NCBI GenBank assembly: GCA_963822905.1
Contig: CAWGJF010000001.1
Location: forward strand, 372,001 to 436,000
DNA from: CAWGJF01 sp963822905
GTDB taxonomy: Bacteria; Bacteroidota; Ignavibacteria; Ignavibacteriales; Ignavibacteriaceae
DNA length: 64,000 bases
Direction of reading: 5' to 3'
Positions 1 to 8,101 of the stretch are shown here, piece by piece. The notes under the pieces were generated by a model. It saw nothing but the letters and a program-made list of their open reading frames with translations, was not told the origin of the DNA and ran no database searches. Within the stretch, counting starts at the first letter, position 1. Each line of letters opens with the position of its first letter. The position numbers and the translations under genes are program-made.

Positions 1-4
1 TTTT

Positions 5-22
5 CATCCCTTTGCTCCATTG
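5..22 (+). promoter_or_regulatory. Recurrent spaced motif, copy 1 (CATCC-N9-ATTG)
   Basis: CATCC and ATTG are separated by exactly 9 bases, 71 bp upstream of the small membrane-protein gene at 94. The same spacing recurs at 289-306, 2123-2140 and 7636-7653, each time upstream of a very small gene or gene remnant. A shared regulatory site is inferred; no known sigma-factor consensus is recognised. Confidence 0.4.
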
Positions 23-93
23 AAACACTTCATCTTTCAGCATAGATTCATATAAAATTAAAGATTGAAATTTAAATTGAAAGGATATTTGCT

Positions 94-243
94 ATGTTAT
101 ACACAATTGCAGTTGTTTTGATTGCTTTGTGGTTACTCGGGTTTGTAACTTCTTACACTATGGGCGGTGTTATACATATACTCCTGGTAATTGCAATAAT
201 ACTGGTCCTGGTCAGAGTCATTCAAGGGCGTCGAGTTCTTTAA
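94..243 (+). CDS. Small lmo0937-type (DUF5670) membrane protein
   Basis: This 49-residue protein reads MLYTIAVVLIALWLLGF, then a Gly-rich turn and a second hydrophobic stretch (HILLVIAIILVLVRV) with a basic tail. Two short membrane helices around a Gly-Gly turn match the lmo0937/DUF5670 family of tiny membrane proteins, often found among stress-induced genes. AAAGGAT lies 9-13 bases before the ATG and supports this start. Motif copy 1 lies upstream. The exact function is unknown for the family. Confidence 0.75.
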   Translation: MLYTIAVVLIALWLLGFVTSYTMGGVIHILLVIAIILVLVRVIQGRRVL

Positions 244-288
244 TCTCCAAGCTAAATTAAATTAATCCAATAGGATTAAGTCTTTATT

Positions 289-306
289 CATCCTTTCGCC
301 CGATTG
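289..306 (+). promoter_or_regulatory. Recurrent spaced motif, copy 2 (CATCC-N9-ATTG)
   Basis: CATCC at 289-293 and ATTG at 303-306 with a 9-base spacer TTTCGCCCG that closely matches copy 3. It lies about 125 bp upstream of the 26-codon reading frame at 433. Confidence 0.4.
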
Positions 307-432
307 TTTTGCAAGAGCTCCCCACATACCTTTTAGCATGATAATAAAATGTTAAAGTAAATATCTGAAACACTTGCATAGATGTATGTGCTAATAAATC
401 TGTTAAATAATTTAGAAAATGGAATATTGTAA

Positions 433-513
433 ATGAGCTATAGAAAAGAAAATATAATTCGTTTGACTGTAATAGTAATTTCTATTGCTGCGGCAATGCT
501 CATCTTCGGTTGA
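433..513 (+). CDS. Possible 26-residue single-helix membrane peptide
   Basis: ATG at 433 opens a 26-codon frame beginning MSYRKENIIRLTVIVISIAA and ending LIFG: a charged N-terminus followed by one hydrophobic segment. The shape resembles the other tiny membrane proteins here and motif copy 2 lies upstream. There is no strong Shine-Dalgarno and the frame is short enough to arise by chance, so this is tentative. Confidence 0.3.
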   Translation: MSYRKENIIRLTVIVISIAAAMLIFG

Positions 514-560
514 TCGGGTTCGAAAATAAATTTGAAAATTAAAAAAAGGAAAATATAATT

Positions 561-1058
561 ATGAAAAAATATTTATTGTTTGTAATGGTTTTTTGTTTGA
601 TGATAATCTTAGCAAAGCCGATTACAGCACAGGACCACGGATTTGGACTAGGAATTATTTTAGGAGAACCAACAGGGCTTAGCGCAAAACTCTGGATGTC
701 AAAGGATAATGCTTTTGATTTTGGTCTTGGTGTCTCCCTTGGCGGGGATCGTATCAAATACAAAGGTAACTACGATAATTCTGGCCGTGTTCACTTTCAC
801 ATGGATTATCTCTGGCATGCATTCAATGCAATCCGTTCAACTGAAAGATTTCCTCTCTATTACGGGTTTGGAGGCAGGTTCAACACCGGCGGTGGTTATG
901 ACGGATCATTTGGTGTAAGAGGTGTATTTGGTATAGCCTGGTTTCCCCATTCGGCTCCGATAGATGTATTTTTGGAATTGGTGCCGGTGTTTCAGGTTAC
1001 CCCGCTTACCGGGTTGGGAATTGATGCAGGGCTGGGAGTAAGATATTTCTTTGAATAA
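561..1058 (+). CDS. Secreted outer-membrane beta-barrel-like protein
   Basis: This 165-residue protein has a signal peptide (about residues 1-23, cleavage after ITAQ) followed by a Gly/aromatic-rich sequence with alternating pattern (GFGLGIILGEPTG, GVRYFF) and a terminal aromatic residue, as in small outer-membrane beta-barrels. AAAAAAAGGAAA precedes the ATG. It lies 49 bp upstream of the OmpA-like lipoprotein, with which it probably forms an operon. A structural or stress-related envelope role is inferred; no specific family is recognised. Confidence 0.7.
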   Translation: MKKYLLFVMVFCLMIILAKPITAQDHGFGLGIILGEPTGLSAKLWMSKDNAFDFGLGVSLGGDRIKYKGNYDNSGRVHFHMDYLWHAFNAIRSTERFPLYYGFGGRFNTGGGYDGSFGVRGVFGIAWFPHSAPIDVFLELVPVFQVTPLTGLGIDAGLGVRYFFE

Positions 1059-1107
1059 GAGAAGAAAAAATAATTGTGCGTGGTTTGTTAAAAAAAGGAT
1101 TTTAAAA

Positions 1108-1776
1108 ATGAAAAAAATAAAAGGCATAATTTTAATTTCAATATTAGCGGCATCTGTATTTATTTACAGCTGCAGCACAAGCAATGCTGTTAAGGGTGGT
1201 GTTATAGGCGGTGTCGGCGGCGGTGTGGTTGGCGGAGTTATTGGGGACCAGTTGGGTAATACTGTACTGGGTGCAATTATAGGCGCTGCAGTTGGCGGTA
1301 CTGCCGGAGTGTTGATTGGAAACTATATGGATAAGCAAGCCGAAGAAATGGAGAACGATATTGCAGGTGCAAAAATAGAAAGAGTTGGCGAAGGTATAAA
1401 AATTACTTTCGATTCAGGAATCTTATTTGCAACTAATTCTTCAACCCTGCAATCTCAGGCTAAAACAAATATCCGTAATCTTGCTGTCATTCTTAACAAA
1501 TATCCAGATACAAATATTCTGGTAACAGGGCATACCGATTTTGATGGTACAGAGCAATACAATCAAACTTTATCTGAACAAAGGGCCAAATCAGTTTCAG
1601 ATTATACTATGGGACAAGGCGTTAATTCATCGAGACTTTCAATCATTGGGTTAGGTGAAACAGAACCGGTAGCATCAAATGAAACAGTTGAAGGAAAACA
1701 GCTTAACAGAAGAGTGGAGATTGCAATTTTTGCAAATGAAGATCTTAAAAACGCTGCGGAGAGAGGTCAGCTTTAA
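1108..1776 (+). CDS. OmpA-family lipoprotein with glycine-zipper domain
   Basis: This 222-residue protein starts MKKIKGIILISILAASVFIYSC-like, a lipoprotein signal whose Cys lies in IYSC. Residues about 29-75 form a glycine-zipper membrane segment rich in GG repeats (GGVGGGVVGGVIGDQLG). The C-terminal half is an OmpA peptidoglycan-binding domain with VTGHTDFDGTEQYNQTLSEQRA and NRRVEI, including the Asp and Arg that bind diaminopimelate. An upstream ATG at 1051 is in frame, but the start at 1108 has a Shine-Dalgarno (AAAGGAT) and gives a proper signal peptide. It probably anchors the outer membrane to peptidoglycan. Confidence 0.9.
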   Translation: MKKIKGIILISILAASVFIYSCSTSNAVKGGVIGGVGGGVVGGVIGDQLGNTVLGAIIGAAVGGTAGVLIGNYMDKQAEEMENDIAGAKIERVGEGIKITFDSGILFATNSSTLQSQAKTNIRNLAVILNKYPDTNILVTGHTDFDGTEQYNQTLSEQRAKSVSDYTMGQGVNSSRLSIIGLGETEPVASNETVEGKQLNRRVEIAIFANEDLKNAAERGQL

Positions 1777-2370
1777 TTAAAAGTTTATGTTAATTACCTG
1801 GTATTCAATAAAGATCAGATGGTATTGATTAAAAGATGCAGATGAAAAATATACCAGGTAGTTGATGAACAGATCTAACTAATATGATATGAATTTACAG
1901 CAATAAAATCTGAATAGAACAATGAATTTTTTCTTAGATATTAGATATTAATGACGCAATGTTGGGTCGTAGAAAAATAGAAACTTGCGGCTTAATAAAA
2001 AGTCCCCATTTTTATCAATCCGATAATGCTTTGTCTTTCAATTTTATTGCTGCTTTTATAAGAAACAAGTCCTAATAAAGTTTTTATAACTTTTGCCGGT
2101 TTTAAAGATGTAGTCCACTTTTCATCCTTTTGCCCGATTGAACAACACTAAACTTCTTCATATTATATCACAAGATTCAGAAAACGATTACAGTTATAGT
2201 TAGTAAGAGTATCTAACTTACTGGAATGAAGCATAAAGATGTTTCTAAATAATTTGTAAGGATAATTATGAAAAAGAAATATTTCGTTTTACCAGCAATC
2301 ATACTATTGATTATTAATTAGACCTGATAAATATGGAGTCAACTGCAATTATTTTTAAGGCGATAAAAGG
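1777..2370. other. 594-bp non-coding stretch with gene remnant and hairpin arms
   Basis: No convincing gene. It holds inverted arms TACCTGGTA (1795-1803) and TACCAGGTA (1852-1860) separated by 48 bases, motif copy 3, and at 2268 a well-started 17-codon frame (MKKKYFVLPAIILLIIN, preceded by AAGGATAATT). That frame looks like the cut-off N-terminus of a small membrane protein. Everything else looks like plain AT-rich spacer. Confidence 0.5.
2104..2140 (+). promoter_or_regulatory. Recurrent spaced motif, copy 3, with extended left half
   Basis: AAAGATGTAGT (2104-2114), 8 bases, then CATCC-N9-ATTG (2123-2140). The same extended arrangement, including the 8-base gap, is present at 7617-7653. It lies upstream of the remnant at 2268 and the LapA-like gene at 2371. 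Confidence 0.45.
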
Positions 2371-2568
2371 ATGAAACCGAAAACAATTTTTATCATCGCA
2401 ATAATATTACTGTTTGGAATAATTATTATTCAAAATACTGAAGTAACTGCCGTTCAACTTTTATTATGGAAGGTTGAAATGTCAACAGCTATACTTCTGC
2501 CGATAATTTTTATTACCGGGTTAATAGTTGGCTTTCTTGGTTGTTTAATTATTACCAAAAAGAAATAG
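2371..2568 (+). CDS. LapA-like (DUF1049) small inner-membrane protein
   Basis: This 65-residue protein has two membrane helices. The first is followed by IIIIQNTEVTAVQLLLW, the signature QN-x(4)-V-x-L-x-LW strand of the LapA/DUF1049 family, and the second is IIFITGLIVGFLGC with a lysine-rich tail. In proteobacteria LapA works with LapB in regulating lipopolysaccharide synthesis; in this phylum the role is less certain. AAAGG precedes the ATG. The glycosyltransferase gene starts 34 bp downstream and may be co-transcribed. Confidence 0.8.
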   Translation: MKPKTIFIIAIILLFGIIIIQNTEVTAVQLLLWKVEMSTAILLPIIFITGLIVGFLGCLIITKKK

Positions 2569-2602
2569 TAAAACCATTAATAAAGAAAAAGTATTATTAA
2601 TC

Positions 2603-4885
2603 TTGAAACAAATTAACACAAATTCATCGCTCAACAGAATAGCTTTCATTGGAAATTATCTGCCGCGACAATGCGGTATTGCCACCTTTACAACTGATTT
2701 ATGTGAAGCAATAGATAAACAATACAGCAGTACAACTTGCATTGCATTACCTGTAAATGACACAGTATCCGGTTATGCCTATCCTCCCCGGGTAAGATTT
2801 GAACTCACAGAAAAAGATATAGATTCATATTTAAGAGCTTCTGATTTTTTAAATATCAATAATGTCGATCTGGTCTGCCTTCAGTTCGAGTATGGTATAT
2901 TTGGTGGGAAAGCAGGAAGTCACATCCTTGCCCTATTGCGTGGATTACGCATGCCGGTTGTTACAACTTTGCACACAATTTTAAAAAATCCGGATCCTGA
3001 TCAACGCCGGGTATTGGAAGAAGTGTCTGCATTATCGGATCGTATAGTTGTTATGAGTGAACGCGGTTCTGAATTTCTTCAGGAAGTTTACCATGTCCCG
3101 TTAGAAAAAATTGATATGATTCCTCATGGCATCCCGGATGTGCCATTTGTCGATCCAAGTTTTAATAAGGATTTATTTGGAGTTGAAGGCAAAATAGTTT
3201 TATTGAGTTTTGGTTTGCTTTCATCAAGCAAAGGAATCGAAACAGTTATATCTGCACTGCCCGAAATTGTTGCCCGTTATCACGATGTTGTTTATATAAT
3301 TGTTGGTGCAACACATCCCCATGTGATTCAGCAGGAAGGTGAAACATACCGTTTATCTTTGCAATGGCTTGCTCAACAAAAAGGTGTGGAGAGCAATGTT
3401 ATCTTTTACAACCGTTTTGTCAGTTCAGAAGAACTTGTTGAGTTTATTAGCGCAGCAGATATTTATATTACACCCTATTTCAATGAAGCACAAATAACAT
3501 CAGGAACTCTCGCTTATACATTAGGAGCAGGCAAAGCTATTATTTCAACACCGTATTGGTATGCTCAGGAAATGCTTTCTGATGGTCGCGGTGTTTTGGT
3601 TCCATTCAGAGATCCTAAGTCATTGGCAAAGCAGGTTATTAATTTGTTAGAAAATGAAGCTGAACGACATGCAATGCGTAAGCGTGCCTATATGTTTGGG
3701 CGAGCAATGATTTGGTCTGAGGTGGCACAACGATATATGGAAAGTTTCGAACGTGCACGAACCGAACGTCGACATTATATTTCGCCGGGATTTACAGCTA
3801 AAGCATTAGATAAATACCCGGGTGAATTGCCTCCGCTGAAATTGGACCATTTGCAAAATATGACAGATGAAACCGGGATGTTTCAGCATGCACTTTTCAC
3901 AGTTCCAAACTATTCCCATGGATATACAACCGATGATAACGCCCGTGCGTTGTTAGTTAGTTCTCTTCTGGATGAACTTGGTAATAACATGGATCTGAGA
4001 TTATCATCCCGTTATCTTGCATTTCTGGGGTATGCATTCAACGTTCAGACCGGACAGTTCAGGAACTTTATGGATTACCAGCGTAATTGGCTGGAAGAGA
4101 AAGGTTCAGACGATAGTCATGGTCGTGCTTTATGGGCACTAGGCACGGTACTAAATCGTGGTAACATTCCTTCTCAACATGGTATGGCAGCCTGGTTGTT
4201 CGAGCAAACCTTGTCTGCTATTTTATCAACTTCAAGCCCCCGCGCATGGGCTTTTGCCCTCATAGGTATCGATGAGTATTCACAAAAATTTAGTGGTGAT
4301 CGGAGAACCGGACAGGTAAGGGAGAAATTAGCAGAACGACTTCTGAAACTATATCAAAATAATCGTTCTGATGAATGGAGTTGGTATGAGAATGAGCTTT
4401 CATATTGCAATGCAGTTCTGCCACATGCCTTACTCACATGCGGTAAATCAATTCCAAACCTCTTGATGACGGACGCCGGATTAGAATCATTAACCTGGCT
4501 TTCAGACTTGCAACGTTCAAATGCTGGACATTTTGTTCCGATTGGATCAAATGGTTTTTATCAGAAAAACGGAGTGCGTGCGAGATTTGATCAGCAGCCA
4601 GTTGAAGCGCAGGCAATGATATCGGCTTGTCTTGAAGCTTACAGAATTACGGATGACAAACGCTGGAACAAAGAAGCAAGACGAACATTTGAGTGGTTTC
4701 TCGGACGGAATGATTTAAATCTGCCAATTTATGATCCTACAACCGGCGGTTGCCGGGATGGTTTGCATTCCGACCGTCTCAACGAGAATCAGGGTGCAGA
4801 ATCTACTTTAGCTTTTCTTCAGTCATTATTGGAATTACGTTTGGCTGAACACACACAATTATCTATGGAGGTATTAGTAAAGTGA
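2603..4885 (+). CDS. GT4-type glycosyltransferase with helical C-terminal domain
   Basis: This 760-residue protein has a GT-B glycosyltransferase domain at about residues 10-385: donor-site opening NYLPRQCGIATFTTDL, PHGIPDVPF near 174, and a FNEAQITSGTLAYTLGAG donor-binding segment near 292. Residues about 400-755 form a separate helical domain with TDDNARALL and repeated Trp/Tyr-rich helices, resembling an (alpha/alpha)6 toroid. TTG at 2603 is the likely start, since no ATG occurs before the conserved N-terminal strand. The stop overlaps the GTG of the GH130 gene, so the two are translationally coupled. It probably builds a mannose-containing glycan that its partner processes; the substrate is not visible. 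Confidence 0.85.
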   Translation: MKQINTNSSLNRIAFIGNYLPRQCGIATFTTDLCEAIDKQYSSTTCIALPVNDTVSGYAYPPRVRFELTEKDIDSYLRASDFLNINNVDLVCLQFEYGIFGGKAGSHILALLRGLRMPVVTTLHTILKNPDPDQRRVLEEVSALSDRIVVMSERGSEFLQEVYHVPLEKIDMIPHGIPDVPFVDPSFNKDLFGVEGKIVLLSFGLLSSSKGIETVISALPEIVARYHDVVYIIVGATHPHVIQQEGETYRLSLQWLAQQKGVESNVIFYNRFVSSEELVEFISAADIYITPYFNEAQITSGTLAYTLGAGKAIISTPYWYAQEMLSDGRGVLVPFRDPKSLAKQVINLLENEAERHAMRKRAYMFGRAMIWSEVAQRYMESFERARTERRHYISPGFTAKALDKYPGELPPLKLDHLQNMTDETGMFQHALFTVPNYSHGYTTDDNARALLVSSLLDELGNNMDLRLSSRYLAFLGYAFNVQTGQFRNFMDYQRNWLEEKGSDDSHGRALWALGTVLNRGNIPSQHGMAAWLFEQTLSAILSTSSPRAWAFALIGIDEYSQKFSGDRRTGQVREKLAERLLKLYQNNRSDEWSWYENELSYCNAVLPHALLTCGKSIPNLLMTDAGLESLTWLSDLQRSNAGHFVPIGSNGFYQKNGVRARFDQQPVEAQAMISACLEAYRITDDKRWNKEARRTFEWFLGRNDLNLPIYDPTTGGCRDGLHSDRLNENQGAESTLAFLQSLLELRLAEHTQLSMEVLVK

Positions 4886-5826
4886 ACAATCAACACCCAG
4901 AACTTTTCCATCGTTATAAAAAGAATCCGATTCTAAGAGCAGAAAATTGGCCATACCCTATCAATAGTGTATTCAATGCCGGAGCCACAATTCTGCAGAA
5001 TGGAACAACTCTTCTTCTGTGTCGGATAGAAGACCGTCGGGGACTTTCTCACTTTTGTGCTGCCCGTTCCGCAAATGGTAAAGATAACTGGCAAATTGAT
5101 CCACAGCCAACTTTGTTACCTGATCCGGATAATTATCCGGAAGAACTATGGGGCATAGAAGATCCACGTATCACTTTTGTTCCTGAGTTAAAAAAGTATG
5201 CTGTTGTTTATACTGCTTACACAAGGGATGGACCTGGTGTTGCTATAGCGCTAACAGAAGATTTTAAAAATTTTGAACGGTTTGGTGTTATAATGCCGCC
5301 TGAAGATAAAGATGCAGCATTGCTTCCTCGTCGAATTGACGGTCACTGGGTTATGATTCATCGTCCTGTAAGTGCATCAAGAGCGCATATGTGGATTTCA
5401 TATTCACCCGATTTGAAAAACTGGGGTAACCATATTTTAATGATGAATGCACGGAAAGGTGCATGGTGGGACGCAAATAAAATCGGACTTTCTCCACCAC
5501 CAATTGAAACACCCGAAGGTTGGTTGGTGGTTTATCATGGAGTTAAACAATCCTGCGGTGGATGTATGTATAGATTGGGTCTTGCATTATTCGATTTAAA
5601 ACAACCGGAGCTTTGTCTTAAACGGGGTGACGAATGGATTTTCTCACCTGAAGAACCATACGAACAACAAGGTGATGTTGGATATGTTGTATTTCCCTGC
5701 GGATACACTATCGCTCCCGATGGTGATTCCATAAACATTTATTATGGTGCTGCAGATACTTGCATTGCCCTGGCAACCGGCAGCATTAAGGAAATGCTAA
5801 AGTGGCTTGAGAAACATAACTTATAA
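4882..5826 (+). CDS. GH130 family glycosidase/phosphorylase
   Basis: This 314-residue protein is a five-bladed propeller enzyme of family GH130. Landmarks are RYKKNPIL near the N-terminus, NAGATIL, CRIEDRRG, the GIEDPRITF segment carrying the catalytic Asp, and MPPEDKDAALLP with phosphate- or sugar-binding residues. Family members phosphorolyse or hydrolyse beta-mannosides. The GTG start overlaps the glycosyltransferase stop by 4 bp, a pairing seen in Bacteroidota. Without the phosphate-binding residues confirmed, phosphorylase and hydrolase cannot be told apart. Confidence 0.88.
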   Translation: MNNQHPELFHRYKKNPILRAENWPYPINSVFNAGATILQNGTTLLLCRIEDRRGLSHFCAARSANGKDNWQIDPQPTLLPDPDNYPEELWGIEDPRITFVPELKKYAVVYTAYTRDGPGVAIALTEDFKNFERFGVIMPPEDKDAALLPRRIDGHWVMIHRPVSASRAHMWISYSPDLKNWGNHILMMNARKGAWWDANKIGLSPPPIETPEGWLVVYHGVKQSCGGCMYRLGLALFDLKQPELCLKRGDEWIFSPEEPYEQQGDVGYVVFPCGYTIAPDGDSINIYYGAADTCIALATGSIKEMLKWLEKHNL

Positions 5827-5840
5827 AAGAAAGAATTTAT

Positions 5841-6869
5841 ATGAAAGCATTAGTATATCATGGAGTCGGCAAGCGTGAATGGGAAGATAAACAAAAGCCT
5901 AAAATAAAAAATCCTACAGATGCAATAATAAAAATAACAAAAACCACAATATGCGGAACTGATCTTCATATTATGAAAGGAGATGTTCCTGAAGTTGTTG
6001 AAGGTCTGATACTCGGGCACGAAGGAGTTGGAGTTATTAAAGAAGCAGGAAAAGGTGTTTCGAATTTCAAAGTTGGGGATAAAGTTTTGATTTCATGTAT
6101 CACATCCTGCGGGATTTGTGAAGCTTGCAGAAAAGGCATGTACTCGCATTGCGAAACCGGGGGCTGGGTTCTTGGACATTTGATTGATGGTACACAAGCG
6201 GAATATGTTAGAATACCGCATGCCGATACCAGTCTTTATCACATCCCGGTTGGTATTGATGAAGAAGCTATTGTAATGTTAAGTGATATTTTACCCACAG
6301 GATTTGAATGCGGAGTTATTAATGGGCAAATAAAACCGGGAGACACAGTTGCAATTGTTGGTGCGGGACCCATTGGGCTTGCAGCTCTTCTAACTGCACA
6401 GTTCTACTCTCCCGCCGAAATTATTATGGTTGACCTCGATGAAAACCGGCTTAATGTTGCTAAAACTTTTGGGGCAACTAAGCTTGTCAGCAGCGATGCA
6501 GTAAATAAAATAATGAAACTCACCGATGGTAAAGGTGTTGATGTTGCCATTGAAGCTGTAGGTGTGTCTGCGACTTTCGATATCTGCCAGTCCATCGTTG
6601 CGGCAGGCGGACATTTAGCAAACGTGGGTGTTCACGGGAAAAGTGTTGAGTTACATCTCGAGAAATTGTGGTCACAAAATATCACTATTACAACCCGTCT
6701 TGTTGATACTGTAACAACTCCAATGCTTTTCAAGACAGTCTTGTCAGGAAAACTAAAACCAAGCCAGTTAATTACCCATCATTTTGATTTGAATGATATC
6801 ATGAAAGCTTATGACACTTTTGGAAACGCCGCAAAAGAAAAAGCTCTGAAAATTATTCTTACAAATTAA
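5841..6869 (+). CDS. Zinc-dependent alcohol dehydrogenase, MDR family
   Basis: This 342-residue medium-chain dehydrogenase has the catalytic zinc Cys in TTICGTDLH (about 38), the GHEGVGVI block (about 60), four structural-zinc cysteines in CGICEACRKGMYSHC (about 91-105), and a Rossmann motif VGAGPIGLAAL with an acidic residue at the end of strand 2 (MVDLD), favouring NAD. It is close in type to isopropanol dehydrogenases. It starts 14 bp after the GH130 gene with GAAAG before the ATG, so it is probably in the same operon. The alcohol substrate is unknown. Confidence 0.88.
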   Translation: MKALVYHGVGKREWEDKQKPKIKNPTDAIIKITKTTICGTDLHIMKGDVPEVVEGLILGHEGVGVIKEAGKGVSNFKVGDKVLISCITSCGICEACRKGMYSHCETGGWVLGHLIDGTQAEYVRIPHADTSLYHIPVGIDEEAIVMLSDILPTGFECGVINGQIKPGDTVAIVGAGPIGLAALLTAQFYSPAEIIMVDLDENRLNVAKTFGATKLVSSDAVNKIMKLTDGKGVDVAIEAVGVSATFDICQSIVAAGGHLANVGVHGKSVELHLEKLWSQNITITTRLVDTVTTPMLFKTVLSGKLKPSQLITHHFDLNDIMKAYDTFGNAAKEKALKIILTN

Positions 6870-6927
6870 AGAATAGGAAATGTATGTTTAGGACAATTAT
6901 TATATAAGGCAATGAGAGATAAAAACT

Positions 6928-7143
6928 ATGAACAAAAAAACAATTGGCATTATAATAATTGTAGTGGGTTAGTTAATGACTCTCTATACCGGATTAAATT
7001 ATGTAACAAGAGAAAAAATGATGGACATGGGTGATGTTCATTTATCAATGGATCAAAATCATTCTGCAAACTGGTCACCATTTATTGGCATAGGTGTAAT
7101 GGTAATCGGCTGGGTTGTTTTTTTGTACGGCAAAAAAAGTTAA
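6928..7143 (+). pseudogene. DUF3185-like small membrane protein interrupted by an amber codon
   Basis: ATG at 6928 begins MNKKTIGIIIIVVG, then TAG at 6970, then the same frame continues as LMTLYTGLNYVTREK through NHSANWSPFIGIGVMVIGW to a stop at 7141. The whole 71-codon frame has the two-helix DUF3185 layout. If one T is restored after GGT and one A removed just downstream, the break becomes GLVMTLYTG and the frame is unchanged. A true nonsense allele, two compensating consensus errors, or initiation at ATG 6976 (55 residues) are all possible. Confidence 0.6.
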
Positions 7144-7203
7144 AACGAGAAATTGTAAAGAGTAAAGATCGAAAAGTTAAAAAGAACTAGTAAAAGGGAA
7201 ACA

Positions 7204-7572
7204 ATGAATATCCAAATCAATACCGGCCATAATATCCAGGGTAATAAAGCTCTGATTGCTAAATTCAGCGGCACAATCAAAAACGCATTAATTAGAATGA
7301 GCGATCACATCACCAGGGTTGAAGTCCATCTTAAAGATGAAGATGGCGATAAGAAAGGAAAGAACGACAAACGATGTATGATTGAAGCACATATAGAAGG
7401 ACGTCAGCCCATAGTTGTTACAGATCATGCTGACAATTTGAACCAGGCACTCGACGGCGCTATTGACAAATTAATAAGTATGATAGAAAGCATTCAGGGT
7501 CGTCAACGCGATCAAAGGAACATTAAAGCAAAAGAATTATCGACCGAATCAATATCTTCCGAAGAGTTGTGA
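7204..7572 (+). CDS. HPF/RaiA-type ribosome hibernation (S30EA) protein
   Basis: This 122-residue protein has the beta-alpha-beta-beta-beta-alpha fold of the S30EA family: an N-terminal strand MNIQINTGHNI, a strand HITRVEVHLKDEDGDKKG, CMIEAHIEGRQPIVVT, and a helix with NLNQALDGAIDKLISMIES. Such factors bind the 30S subunit and inactivate or stabilise ribosomes in stationary phase. AAAAGGGAAAC precedes the ATG. The C-terminal tail is charged and short, so it is the short form, without the dimerisation domain. The setting among tiny stress-type genes fits. Confidence 0.8.
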   Translation: MNIQINTGHNIQGNKALIAKFSGTIKNALIRMSDHITRVEVHLKDEDGDKKGKNDKRCMIEAHIEGRQPIVVTDHADNLNQALDGAIDKLISMIESIQGRQRDQRNIKAKELSTESISSEEL

Positions 7573-7616
7573 TTGACTTACTTATAAATAATTATTATGT
7601 GAATCATTACACCTAA

Positions 7617-7653
7617 AAAGATGTAGTTCCATTTTCATCCTTTTGGAGTATTG
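7617..7653 (+). promoter_or_regulatory. Recurrent spaced motif, copy 4, with extended left half
   Basis: AAAGATGTAGT (7617-7627), 8 bases, CATCC (7636-7640), 9 bases, ATTG (7650-7653): the same geometry as copy 3. It lies 84 bp upstream of the basic-protein gene at 7737. Confidence 0.45.
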
Positions 7654-7736
7654 GAATTTGTGATCATTCTGTTTATGCTAATATACTAAGTATAAAACGA
7701 TTTGATTAAAAATTTCAATTAAAAGGGAAAAATAAA

Positions 7737-7871
7737 ATGAGTAAAGGTCAGAACGCAAAAAAAGGTTCAAAGAAAGAACCACAAAAAACAAAGCAGGAAA
7801 AAAGAGTAGCTAAAAGAGAAAAGGAAAACGAGAAAAAGTCCCAGGGTAGTCTCACTAAAAAATTGAATTAA
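7737..7871 (+). CDS. Small highly basic, lysine-rich protein
   Basis: This 44-residue protein starts MSKGQNAKKGSKKEPQKT and continues with alternating Lys/Arg/Glu residues to LTKKLN. AAAAGGG lies 10-16 bases before the ATG. Similar short Lys-rich proteins starting with a KGQNAKK-like motif occur in other Bacteroidota, without a known function. Its charge suggests nucleic-acid or ribosome binding. Motif copy 4 upstream links it to the other small genes of this region. Confidence 0.65.
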   Translation: MSKGQNAKKGSKKEPQKTKQEKRVAKREKENEKKSQGSLTKKLN

Positions 7872-8101
7872 TAACCCGGCTAATTTGTGTGAATAGTGCT
7901 TGCAAACAACTGAATTATGCAGGATATATAAACTATGCTTTAAAGTGTTTGAAGTTGATATCATCACACACTTCTTATTTTTTAAAGTGCTTCCCGAATT
8001 AACCAGGTAAGATCAAGCCTTTATAGGTTGAATAAACCCATACCAACCTTTCTCTTTTGATAATTTTTAATATTTTTGACTATCATCAAAATTAAATTCC
8101 C

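Noticed and set aside
1795..1860. Terminator made of TACCTGGTA and TACCAGGTA arms
   Set aside because: The 48-base loop is too long and there is no U-tract; noted only as inverted arms.
2268..2321. 17-codon frame MKKKYFVLPAIILLIIN
   Set aside because: It has a good ribosome-binding site but stops inside what looks like a membrane helix, and several stops follow. It is more likely a remnant than a gene.
5..7653. Sigma-54 promoters at the CATCC-N9-ATTG motifs
   Set aside because: They lack the TGGCAC-N5-TTGCA pattern, so the motif is reported only as an unassigned recurring element.
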